DNA of 7,286 nt from Burkholderiales bacterium (lineage in GTDB: Bacteria; Pseudomonadota; Gammaproteobacteria; Burkholderiales; Burkholderiaceae_C): positions 1 to 7,286 of the forward strand of contig JAABPT010000063.1 in the NCBI GenBank assembly GCA_011391855.1, read 5' to 3'. The translations under genes and the position numbers were made by a program. Numbering within the stretch: the first letter of the stretch is position 1; every line of letters begins with the position of its first letter. The notes beneath the pieces are model-generated. The model saw only the letters and a list, made by a program, of their open reading frames with translations, was not told the origin of the DNA and did no database searches. Shown in pieces: positions 1 to 5,313 of this stretch.

Positions 1-24
1 AGGTGGGTCCGGGGTGGTCGCCGA

Positions 25-51
25 GCTCAGTGCGCTCAGTGCGCTCAGTGC
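25..51. repeat. Three perfect tandem copies of a 9-base unit spanning the TPR-gene stop codon
   Basis: GCTCAGTGC occurs three times without mismatch (25-33, 34-42, 43-51). The unit is a multiple of three and contains TGA on the minus strand, so the TPR gene ends in three in-frame stop codons at 45-47, 36-38 and 27-29. The remaining bases 1-24 show no terminator or further gene start. Confidence 0.9.
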
Positions 52-683
52 GGCCTGAGCTTGGCCAGCAGCGCGCGAACTTCCTCGCGCCGCCCGGTGT
101 CGGCGATCTGGCGACCGGGCCGCGGCGGTGCCTGCAGCGCACGCTCCAGGTAAACCGCGGCCTCGTCGGCGTGGCCGGTCTCGGCGAGGAATTCGCCGTA
201 GAAGAAATTGGGGTCGATGCCCTTCGGGTTGAGGGCCAGCGCCTTCAGCAGCAACTCCTTCGCCTTGGCCTTGTCGCCGAAGCCCAGCGGCCAGCCCGGC
301 ACCTTGTAGTACAGCACGCCCAGGCTGTTGTAGGCCGAGCCGTCCAGCGCGTCGGCGTCGATGCCGATCGCGCGTTCGTAGATCGCCTTGGCCTGCTTGA
401 CCAGGCCCAGCGCGCCCAGGCCGCCCTTCTCGCCCGCCAGCGAACTGACGACGATGCCTTCCCACACCAGCGGCTCGCTGCGCCCGGGATAGCTCTCGCT
501 GGCCTGGTGGGCGCGGGCGGCCAGCGCCTCGAAGCGCTTCTCGCGTTCGGCCGCCGGCGTCTGGTAGCGGATCACCTCCCAGTCGCGCTGCAGCTCGGTG
601 ACGGCGTCGTCCACCGGTGCGGCCAGGGCCGCGGGCGGCAGGAAGCAGGTCAGGGCCAGCAGGCTGGCAAGCAGCGTTTTCAT
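45..683 (-). CDS. Exported TPR-repeat protein, last gene of the operon
   Basis: A 212-residue protein of unknown specific role, probably periplasmic. Residues 1-21 look like a Sec signal peptide: Lys at position 2, a hydrophobic stretch, and a likely cleavage after A19-L20-A21. The Cys at 13 is not in a good lipobox, so a lipoprotein is less likely. The rest is helical with TPR-like units at about 93-126 (QAKAIYERAIGID, then AYNSLGVLYY), 136-152 (KAKAKELLLKALALNP) and 159-190 (FYGEFLAETGHADEAAVYLERAL). The ATG was chosen because it gives the signal peptide, overlaps the upstream dehydrogenase stop as ATGA, and is preceded by AAGGA eight bases upstream. The same frame stays open far upstream, but that stretch only shadows the dehydrogenase gene. 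It probably acts as a protein-protein scaffold or envelope partner of the pathway. TPR assignment is fairly secure; function is unknown. Confidence 0.85.
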   Translation of the reverse strand: MKTLLASLLALTCFLPPAALAAPVDDAVTELQRDWEVIRYQTPAAEREKRFEALAARAHQASESYPGRSEPLVWEGIVVSSLAGEKGGLGALGLVKQAKAIYERAIGIDADALDGSAYNSLGVLYYKVPGWPLGFGDKAKAKELLLKALALNPKGIDPNFFYGEFLAETGHADEAAVYLERALQAPPRPGRQIADTGRREEVRALLAKLRPH

Positions 684-1465
684 GAGGGTGTTCCTTGTGA
701 AACGGGTTGCAGGGGCGCGGCGGGCAGGCTGCGGCGGTGTTTGACGAAGCTGCCGTCCAGCAGCGCGCCGAGCACGCCGTTCAGTCGCACGGCCAGGCGT
801 TCGGGAAAGCCGAGGAAACGCTCCGCGGCTTCGTTTTCGATCAGTTGCAGCAGCGCCGCCGCCACGGCCTCGGGGCGGTCCATGGCCGTGCCGGTGGCGC
901 GGTTGTAGGCCTCGACAGTGGCGTCGTTGAAGCCGGTGCGCGTGCTGCGCGGGCCCAGGATCTGCACGCGCACCGGCGTGCCATTCAATTCGCGCCGCAG
1001 CGCCTCGGCAAAACCGTGCAGGCCGGCCTTGCTGGCACCGTAGACGCTGAAGCCGGGCAGTCCGATGCGGCCCAGCGCCGAGCCCACGAAGACGACCTGC
1101 GCACGCGGCTGGCGCAGCAGATGCGGCAACAGGCGTTGCGTCAGCAGCATGGGCGCCAGCAAGTTGGCCTGCAGCACCGCCTGCACCTGCACGGGCGGCG
1201 CCGCACCCAGCGGCCCGAAGCACGGCAGCCCGGCCGCGTGCACCAGCACGTTGGCGCCCCAGGCACCGACGGCCTCGCCGACAGCGGCCAGACCCTCGGC
1301 GGTGTTCAGATCCGCCTGCACCCAGTCGGTGCCGGGCGGTGTTGGCTCCGGCGCGCGCCCGACCCCCATCACCAGGGCGCCGGCCTGCCGCAACTTCTGC
1401 GCCATGGCCTGCCCGATGCCACCGCTGGCGCCGGTGAGCAGCACGCGCGCTTCGGTGGCTCTCAT
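680..1465 (-). CDS. Short-chain dehydrogenase/reductase (SDR), classical type
   Basis: A 261-residue NAD(P)-dependent oxidoreductase of the classical SDR family; its substrate cannot be read from the sequence. Visible motifs are the cofactor glycine motif TGASGGIG (11-18), an acidic D52 after the third strand, HAAG (76-79, usually NNAG), N101, the catalytic serine region VGSA (S129), and YGASK (Y142, K146). GPRSTRTGF (171-179) is the usual PG-type motif after the active site. The region after about 215 is longer than the minimal fold and carries a hydrophobic segment (RLNGVLGALL) that could touch membrane or substrate. The start ATG overlaps the stop of the upstream oxidase gene (ATGA), with GAGG seven bases upstream of the ATG. 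In this operon it probably reduces or oxidises a carbonyl or alcohol made by the ligase and oxidase. Family assignment is near certain; role is inferred. Confidence 0.93.
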   Translation of the reverse strand: MRATEARVLLTGASGGIGQAMAQKLRQAGALVMGVGRAPEPTPPGTDWVQADLNTAEGLAAVGEAVGAWGANVLVHAAGLPCFGPLGAAPPVQVQAVLQANLLAPMLLTQRLLPHLLRQPRAQVVFVGSALGRIGLPGFSVYGASKAGLHGFAEALRRELNGTPVRVQILGPRSTRTGFNDATVEAYNRATGTAMDRPEAVAAALLQLIENEAAERFLGFPERLAVRLNGVLGALLDGSFVKHRRSLPAAPLQPVSQGTPS

Positions 1466-2151
1466 GCCAGTGCCTCGGATGTCTGGCGCTGCGTCTGCGG
1501 CAACGGCAGCGGCAGGCTGCGGAAGACGTCACCGTAGAGGCGGTAGAAGGCTTGAGCGCCATGCACGATGGCGGCCTGGTCCTGCGGCTCGTCGATCCGG
1601 TCCATCAGCAGCGCGAAGTGCGCCGTATGTTCCTGGTCCAGCGTGCCATGCGAACGCAGGTAGCTGAAGGCCGCGTCGGGCAGCGCCAGCGGCTTCTGGA
1701 TCGCGTCGGCGGCCAGCAGCGCCAGCGAAACGCTGGTGCCCTCCAGCACGTGCACCATGCCGAAGAATGCCAATGGATTGCCGCGCGCGATGGCGTCGTA
1801 GGCATAGGCCACCATCACCTCGGTGGCGTGCCCCGGCGCGCCGTGGCGCACCGCTTCGGCTTCGCTGCCGCAGGCGCGGATGTCGTTCAGGATCCACTCG
1901 TCGTGGCCGGCTTCTTCCTCGATGTACTCGTCCAGCGCACCGTGCAGCCAAGCCAGCCGCGGCGGCAGCGCGGCCTTCATGGCCTGCAGCAGCGGCACCG
2001 TGTGCCGCACGTGGTGGTAGGCCTCGCGCAGGAAGGCCACGTAGCTGGGCAGCGAGACCTCGCCGCGCAAGGCGCCCTGGATGATGGGGGTGGCCAGCAG
2101 GCCCTGGCGGGCGGCGGCGGTCTGTTCGAGAAGCTGTTCGTGGAAGCTCAT
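1462..2151 (-). CDS. Haem-oxygenase-like non-haem di-iron oxidase candidate (CADD/UndA-like; often annotated TenA-like or iron-containing redox enzyme)
   Basis: A 229-residue all-helical protein of the TenA/PqqC/haem-oxygenase fold, the size of single-domain members. Residues placed to bind metal are E43 and H47 (REAYHH), E79/E80 with H83 (EEEAGH), E137 (VLEG), and the trio H168-x3-D172-x2-H175, followed by H178. The H-x3-D-x2-H pattern, a Glu about 31 residues before it, and a His 54 residues before that Glu agree with the iron ligands reported for Chlamydia CADD as I recall them. The E-x2-H spacing resembles the fatty-acid decarboxylase UndA. TenA thiaminases lack this metal set, so a transcriptional-regulator or thiaminase label would mislead. 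L136 precedes the E137 ligand, where CADD has a tyrosine. The gene begins 9 bases after the ligase stop, without a clear ribosome site, so it probably relies on coupling. The likely substrate is an acid or acyl group handled by the neighbouring ligase (inference). Confidence 0.88.
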   Translation of the reverse strand: MSFHEQLLEQTAAARQGLLATPIIQGALRGEVSLPSYVAFLREAYHHVRHTVPLLQAMKAALPPRLAWLHGALDEYIEEEAGHDEWILNDIRACGSEAEAVRHGAPGHATEVMVAYAYDAIARGNPLAFFGMVHVLEGTSVSLALLAADAIQKPLALPDAAFSYLRSHGTLDQEHTAHFALLMDRIDEPQDQAAIVHGAQAFYRLYGDVFRSLPLPLPQTQRQTSEALA

Positions 2152-2160
2152 GGGCGGGTC

Positions 2161-3642
2161 TCAGGGCGTGACGGGTTCGGGGGTGGCTTCCAGCGCATCG
2201 GCATGCGCCCGCCAGATGGCCGCCCGCTGCGGCCGGCCGTTGGCGGTGGCCAGGCCGGTGCCGGCGCTGAAGGCTGCGCGGCCGCGGGCCCAGCGGCCGA
2301 TGCGCGCGTAGTCGGGCAGCGTGGCGTTGGCGGCGGCCACGGCGGCCTGCAACGCGGCGTCGGTGGTGCCCGGCTGCACCGGCCACAGCACGGCGCAGAG
2401 TGCCGGCATGCCGTCGCCGAAGACCACCGCCTGCAGCACGGCCGGCTGGCCGCACAACGCGGTTTCGACCCATTCGGGCGAGACATTGCGGCCGAAGGAC
2501 GTGATCAGCACGTTTTTCTTGCGGCCCTGTACGTGCACGAAGCCCGCGTCGTCGATACGGCCCAGGTCACCGCTGGGCCACCAAGCCGGCACCGGCGCCG
2601 TTTCGCCGAGGTAGCCGCTGAACAGGCTGCCGGCGATGAGCAGTTCGCCGTCGGCGGCCACGCGCAGCCGTGCGTGCGGCAGGGCGCGGCCGACACTGCC
2701 GGCAAGGCTGGCAACGTCGGCAATGTCGGCAGTGTCGACACACTCGGCACCCGCCGGAGCCGGCAGGTTGAGCGTCTGCACCGAAGCTCCTTCCGACAGA
2801 CCGTAGCCCTCGCAGGCCGGGATGCCCAGCGCCTGCGCCGCTTGGATCAGCGGCGCGCCCACGGCGGCGCCGCCCACCGCCACCAGCTTCAGCGACGCCG
2901 GGGCGCGCTGCGCGGTCTGCACCAGGTGGCCGCACCAGGCGCGCAGCATCTGCGGCAGCAGGATCAGGCTGTGCGGCTGGTACCGCTGCACGGTGGCGTG
3001 AAAGCGCGCGGCGTCGAAGCTGGACGAGCCTTCCAGGCCGACCTGCTGCAGCGGCAGCGTCACCACGGTGGCGCCATGCAGGCGCGGCGCCATCAGGCCG
3101 GCGATGTTCTCCAGCAGCACCGAGAACGGCAAGGCATTGAGATGGCGCTGGATGTCCAGCGGCGCCATCGCCTGGACCAGCCCCGCGGCCACGCGCCGCA
3201 TCGCTTCGCCGCTCAGGCACACGCCCTTGGGCGCACCCGTGGTGCCCGAGGTGAAGGTGATCTTGGCCGTGCCGGGTGGCAACGCCACGGGAGCGCTGCG
3301 CAAACGGGCACGCATCAGCGGTTCGCCGGCCACGGTGACGGACGCCCAGGCCAGGGCGGGCCAGCGCGCGGCCAGCGGTGCCGTCGTCACCAGCGTATCG
3401 ACACCCGCCGCCTGCAAGGCGTGCTGCATCTGCGCCGGCGTGAAGAACAGCGGCAGCGGCACGTGCACCCGGCCGCCGTCCAGCAGCGCCTCGTCCAGGG
3501 CCACGAAGGCCGGCGTGTTGTCCAGCAGCGTGGCCAGCACGCGGGTTCCGGTTTCACGCAGCATGCGCGCCGCGTCGGCCACCGCGGCGTCGACCTCGCT
3601 GCGCTGCCAGCGGCGCTGGCCGTCTTCCAGCGCCGGCTTCAT
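2161..3642 (-). CDS. AMP-binding (ANL superfamily) acyl/aryl-CoA ligase-type adenylating enzyme
   Basis: A 493-residue adenylate-forming enzyme expected to activate a carboxylic acid with ATP. Core motifs in order: TFTSGTTGAPKG (129-140, phosphate-binding loop), EGYGLSEGA (278-286), SGDLG (357-361, ribose-binding Asp), and GRKKNVLITSFGRNVSPEWVE (373-393, hinge plus C-terminal domain). The short C-terminal domain ends with TANGRPQRAAI (466-476). There the usual catalytic Gly-Lys of motif A10 reads Gly-Arg. A small repetitive insertion lies at about 303-316. No carrier-protein domain is fused. The ATG overlaps the stop of the upstream hemolysin-family gene as ATGA. An in-frame extension up to 3846 exists, but it would lie within that gene and adds nothing family-like. 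At 493 residues it is shorter than typical 550-residue FadD enzymes. The substrate (fatty, aromatic or amino acid) cannot be decided by eye. Confidence 0.92.
   Translation of the reverse strand: MKPALEDGQRRWQRSEVDAAVADAARMLRETGTRVLATLLDNTPAFVALDEALLDGGRVHVPLPLFFTPAQMQHALQAAGVDTLVTTAPLAARWPALAWASVTVAGEPLMRARLRSAPVALPPGTAKITFTSGTTGAPKGVCLSGEAMRRVAAGLVQAMAPLDIQRHLNALPFSVLLENIAGLMAPRLHGATVVTLPLQQVGLEGSSSFDAARFHATVQRYQPHSLILLPQMLRAWCGHLVQTAQRAPASLKLVAVGGAAVGAPLIQAAQALGIPACEGYGLSEGASVQTLNLPAPAGAECVDTADIADVASLAGSVGRALPHARLRVAADGELLIAGSLFSGYLGETAPVPAWWPSGDLGRIDDAGFVHVQGRKKNVLITSFGRNVSPEWVETALCGQPAVLQAVVFGDGMPALCAVLWPVQPGTTDAALQAAVAAANATLPDYARIGRWARGRAAFSAGTGLATANGRPQRAAIWRAHADALEATPEPVTP
2695..2730 (-). 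repeat. Degenerate 9-base tandem repeat inside the ligase gene
   Basis: On the minus strand four consecutive units read GCCGACATT, GCCGACGTT, GCCAGCCTT and GCCGGCAGT. They encode A-D-I, A-D-V, A-S-L and A-G-S (residues 305-316) between the YGLSE and SGDLG motifs. The frame is preserved, so this looks like a small slippage-type expansion in a surface loop of the adenylating enzyme. Confidence 0.6.
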
Positions 3643-4274
3643 GCCAGCGCCCTGCGTCGCGCCAGGGCCCTCAAAGCCAGGTCGATCTGGCCGGCCAGCA
3701 CCACCGGCCGGTGGTCGTAATAGCTGCCCCAGCGCACCGCCTCTTCGCCGAGCACGGCGGGGTCGGCCACGCCCAAGGCCAGCGGCGCGATGCCCAGCCG
3801 CAGGAACAGGTGGCGCAGTTCTTCGGTGAGCGTGCTCACGACCCACTGGTAACCCCGGGCCGCGAGGTGCGGGCCGAGCAGCAGCACCAGCCGCCGACCT
3901 TCACCGGCGCGGCTGGCAGCCAGGTGGCCGACCTCGACGATGCAAGAACGCGCGGGCGCGACTCCCGCCGCGTCGGCCAGCCGCGTCTCCACGGGCACGC
4001 CGAGATAGCGCTCCAGGAACAACGGCGCCTGGTCGGCCGCGCGGTAGCCGGCGGCGGCCACCAGTTCGCCCGTCTCTTCGCGCAGGCTCACCAGCGTGTG
4101 GGTGAAGTGCCGCACATCGGCGCCGTGGCGTTGGCGGTAGACCGCGGCGATGAAGCGCTCCACTTCGGCCCGGCCGGCGTCGCCGGGCGCGTGCATGCGC
4201 AGGGCGGGCCTGGCTGCGGGGCAGCGGATTTCGGTGGTCGCCGTTTCACACGGCGTGGGGCACAAGGCCAGCAT
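3639..4274 (-). CDS. Thermostable hemolysin family protein (T_hemolysin, GNAT/autoinducer-synthase-like), first gene of the operon
   Basis: A 211-residue protein that resembles the Vibrio thermostable hemolysin (delta-VPH) family. Characteristic blocks are GYRAADQAPLFLERYLGVPVE (76-96), IVEVGHLAA (112-120) and WGSYYDHRPVVLAGQI (182-197). The family is thought to have a GNAT-like acyltransferase fold distantly related to acyl-homoserine-lactone synthases. I see no signal peptide and no strong membrane segment, so a secreted haemolysin role is doubtful. A cytoplasmic acyl- or aminoacyl-group transferase working with the adjacent AMP ligase is a better guess (inference). The start at 4274 was chosen because GAAGGA lies about six bases upstream and the family-like sequence begins soon after. 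The open frame continues to 4430, but that extension crosses the regulatory region and looks non-coding. It leads the operon downstream of the PmrA-like box. Confidence 0.85.
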   Translation of the reverse strand: MLALCPTPCETATTEIRCPAARPALRMHAPGDAGRAEVERFIAAVYRQRHGADVRHFTHTLVSLREETGELVAAAGYRAADQAPLFLERYLGVPVETRLADAAGVAPARSCIVEVGHLAASRAGEGRRLVLLLGPHLAARGYQWVVSTLTEELRHLFLRLGIAPLALGVADPAVLGEEAVRWGSYYDHRPVVLAGQIDLALRALARRRALA

Positions 4275-4341
4275 TCGGATTCCTTCGGGCACGGCGTGGG
4301 CAGAAGAGCCGCTTCGATGAACCCGATGGTGGAAGCCGTCG

Positions 4342-4358
4342 ATTAAGAGCGCATTAAG
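4342..4358 (-). promoter_or_regulatory. Putative PmrA/BasR-type response-regulator box (CTTAAT-N5-CTTAAT)
   Basis: Read on the minus strand, the sequence is CTTAAT GCGCT CTTAAT: two identical hexamers with an 11-base period, one helical turn. This is a perfect match to the published enterobacterial PmrA box pattern YTTAAK-N5-YTTAAK and, more generally, to the tandem half-sites bound by OmpR/PhoB-family regulators. Its proximal edge is 67 bases from the hemolysin-family start codon and its orientation points into the operon, as expected for an activator site near a -35 region. I could not identify a convincing -10 downstream of it. Binding by an actual PmrA homologue is inferred, not shown. 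Confidence 0.5.
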
Positions 4359-4383
4359 CGAGCGGCCGCAGGCGGCCAGCCCG

Positions 4384-4397
4384 GCGCAGCGCTGCGC
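4384..4397. repeat. Perfect 14-base palindrome
   Basis: GCGCAGCGCTGCGC is its own reverse complement and lies in the divergent intergenic region, about 26 bases downstream of the direct repeat and 50 bases before the GST start. It could be an operator for a dimeric regulator of the GST gene. In DNA this GC-rich a chance palindrome is also plausible. No T-run follows on either strand, so it is not a terminator. Confidence 0.3.
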
Positions 4398-4434
4398 ATG
4401 GCCACCCGACGCGGCCGTGCAAGCCCCCAAGGGC

Positions 4435-4440
4435 TACAGT
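4435..4440 (+). promoter_or_regulatory. Possible -10 element for the GST gene, leaderless or near-leaderless
   Basis: TACAGT (in GGGCTACAGT) is the best -10-like hexamer upstream of the GST gene and ends six bases before the A of the ATG at 4447. Transcription would therefore start at or within a base or two of the start codon. This fits the absence of any Shine-Dalgarno sequence before this ATG. No recognisable -35 hexamer lies 16-18 bases upstream, so the call is weak. Confidence 0.3.
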
Positions 4441-4446
4441 GCGCCC

Positions 4447-5184
4447 ATGACCTACGAACTGCACTACTGGCCCACCATCCAGGGCCGCGGCGAATTCGTG
4501 CGGCTGGCGCTGGAAGCGGCCGGCGCACCGTATATCGACGTGGCCCGCGGTGAAGAGCAAGCCGGCCAGGGCGTGCCGGCCTTGTTGCGCTGCATGCACG
4601 ACCGCACGCAGACCCAGCCGCCCTTCGCTCCGCCCTTCCTGAAGGACGGCGACGTGCTGGTGGGGCAGACGGCGCTGATCCTGCAGTACCTGGCGCCGAC
4701 GCTGAAATTGGTGGCGCGCAACGAGCGCGCCCGCGTCTGGACGCAGCAGATCCAGTTGACCATTGCCGACGCAGTGGCCGAGGCGCACGACACCCACCAT
4801 CCGCTGGGCAGCGGCCTGTACTACGAGGACCAGTTGCCCGAGGCCTTGCGCCGCGCCAGCGAGTTCTGCGCCACCCGCATGTCCAAATACCTGCAGTGGT
4901 TAGAGCACATCGTGGTGCGCAACCCGGCCGGGCCACGGCATCTGGTCGGCGGCAAGCTCAGCTACGCCGACCTGTCGCTGTTCCAGCTGGTCGAGGGCCT
5001 GCGCTACGCCTTCCCGAAATCGGCGCAGCGGGCTTTGGCCGGCACGCCCGCCGTCGTGGCCTTGCACGACCGCGTGGCCGCCGTGCCCCGGGTGGCGGCC
5101 TACCTGCGCAGCGAACGGCGGTTGCCGTTCAACGAACAAGGCATCTTCCGCCGTTATCCCGAGCTCGATGTCGACCCGGCCTGA
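4447..5184 (+). CDS. Glutathione S-transferase, sigma-like
   Basis: A 245-residue cytosolic GST expected to conjugate glutathione to electrophiles or act as a peroxidase. The N-terminal thioredoxin-like domain (about 1-83) starts TYELHYWPTIQGRGEFVRLALE, with Y7 in the place of the catalytic tyrosine of Tyr-type GSTs. PPFLKDGD (62-69) supplies the cis-proline loop, and GQTALILQYL (73-82) the glutathione-binding Gln-Thr (usually Gln-Ser). The helical C-terminal domain contains LSYADLSLF (171-179) with the S172/D175 capping box typical of the fold. The ATG at 4447 was chosen because the family alignment begins there; a GTG at 4417 would add ten non-family residues. It is divergent from the operon and may or may not be functionally tied to it. 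Family is secure; substrate is unknown. Confidence 0.93.
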   Translation: MTYELHYWPTIQGRGEFVRLALEAAGAPYIDVARGEEQAGQGVPALLRCMHDRTQTQPPFAPPFLKDGDVLVGQTALILQYLAPTLKLVARNERARVWTQQIQLTIADAVAEAHDTHHPLGSGLYYEDQLPEALRRASEFCATRMSKYLQWLEHIVVRNPAGPRHLVGGKLSYADLSLFQLVEGLRYAFPKSAQRALAGTPAVVALHDRVAAVPRVAAYLRSERRLPFNEQGIFRRYPELDVDPA

Positions 5185-5313
5185 CCGGGCCGCCGGCCGC
5201 GCCGCAGGCTGCCGCAGACCCCGGCTGGCAGCCCGCTGCCGTGGTAGCCTGACCGGCCCAGCCGACAAGACCAGCACGGACCCGCGCCGGCGCCCCCCTA
5301 TTTCAGCCCGGTC
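5185..5313 (+). other. Intergenic gap between the GST and cyclase genes, with a weak hairpin
   Basis: The 129-base gap has a 7-base inverted repeat, GGCTGCC (5207-5213) with GGCAGCC (5227-5233) around a 13-base loop, starting about 23 bases after the GST stop. No T-run follows, so it would be at best a poor intrinsic terminator. No convincing -35/-10 pair and no Shine-Dalgarno sequence is visible before the ATG at 5314; TATTTC at 5299-5304 is the only AT-rich hexamer close to it. The two genes could be co-transcribed or separate. Confidence 0.35.

Larger units (their letters stand above)
4275..4446. promoter_or_regulatory. Divergent intergenic promoter region
   Basis: This 172-base gap separates two outward-facing transcription units, the five-gene operon on the minus strand and the GST gene on the plus strand, so it must hold both promoters. 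From left to right it contains the operon's ribosome site (GAAGGA on the minus strand, about 4281-4286), a leader without an obvious TATAAT, the CTTAAT direct repeat at 4342-4358, a run of GC-rich sequence, the perfect palindrome GCGCAGCGCTGCGC at 4384-4397, and TACAGT at 4435-4440. The local AT-richer patch around the direct repeat stands out from the surrounding GC-rich sequence. Confidence 0.75.

Noticed and set aside
645..683. Lipoprotein signal on the TPR protein
   Set aside because: The Cys at residue 13 is preceded by A-L-T rather than a lipobox, while a normal signal peptidase I site A-L-A follows at 19-21.
684..1562. N-terminal extension of the TPR protein frame upstream of its signal peptide
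   Set aside because: The extension overlaps the SDR gene in another frame, is Arg/Ala-rich, and would bury the signal peptide in the middle of the protein.
1462..2151. TenA thiaminase or transcriptional regulator role for the helical protein
   Set aside because: The residues present form a metal-ligand set of the di-iron oxidase type, which TenA thiaminases do not have, and no DNA-binding domain is visible.
1552..3720. Very long plus-strand open frame (722 codons) antisense to the ligase and oxidase genes
   Set aside because: Composition is dominated by Arg/Gln/His/Ala with no recognisable domain; it is a GC-driven shadow of the minus-strand genes, which carry complete family motifs.
3643..3846. 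Upstream extension of the ligase gene
   Set aside because: It would lie inside the hemolysin-family gene in another frame; the ATGA-overlapping start at 3642 fits the coupling seen at other junctions.
4275..4430. Upstream extension of the hemolysin-family gene
   Set aside because: It crosses the CTTAAT repeat and the intergenic region, has no family similarity, and the start at 4274 has a good GAAGGA ribosome site.
5207..5233. Hairpin after the GST gene as an intrinsic terminator
   Set aside because: The stem is only 7 bases with a 13-base loop and no T-run follows; recorded only as a weak feature of the gap.
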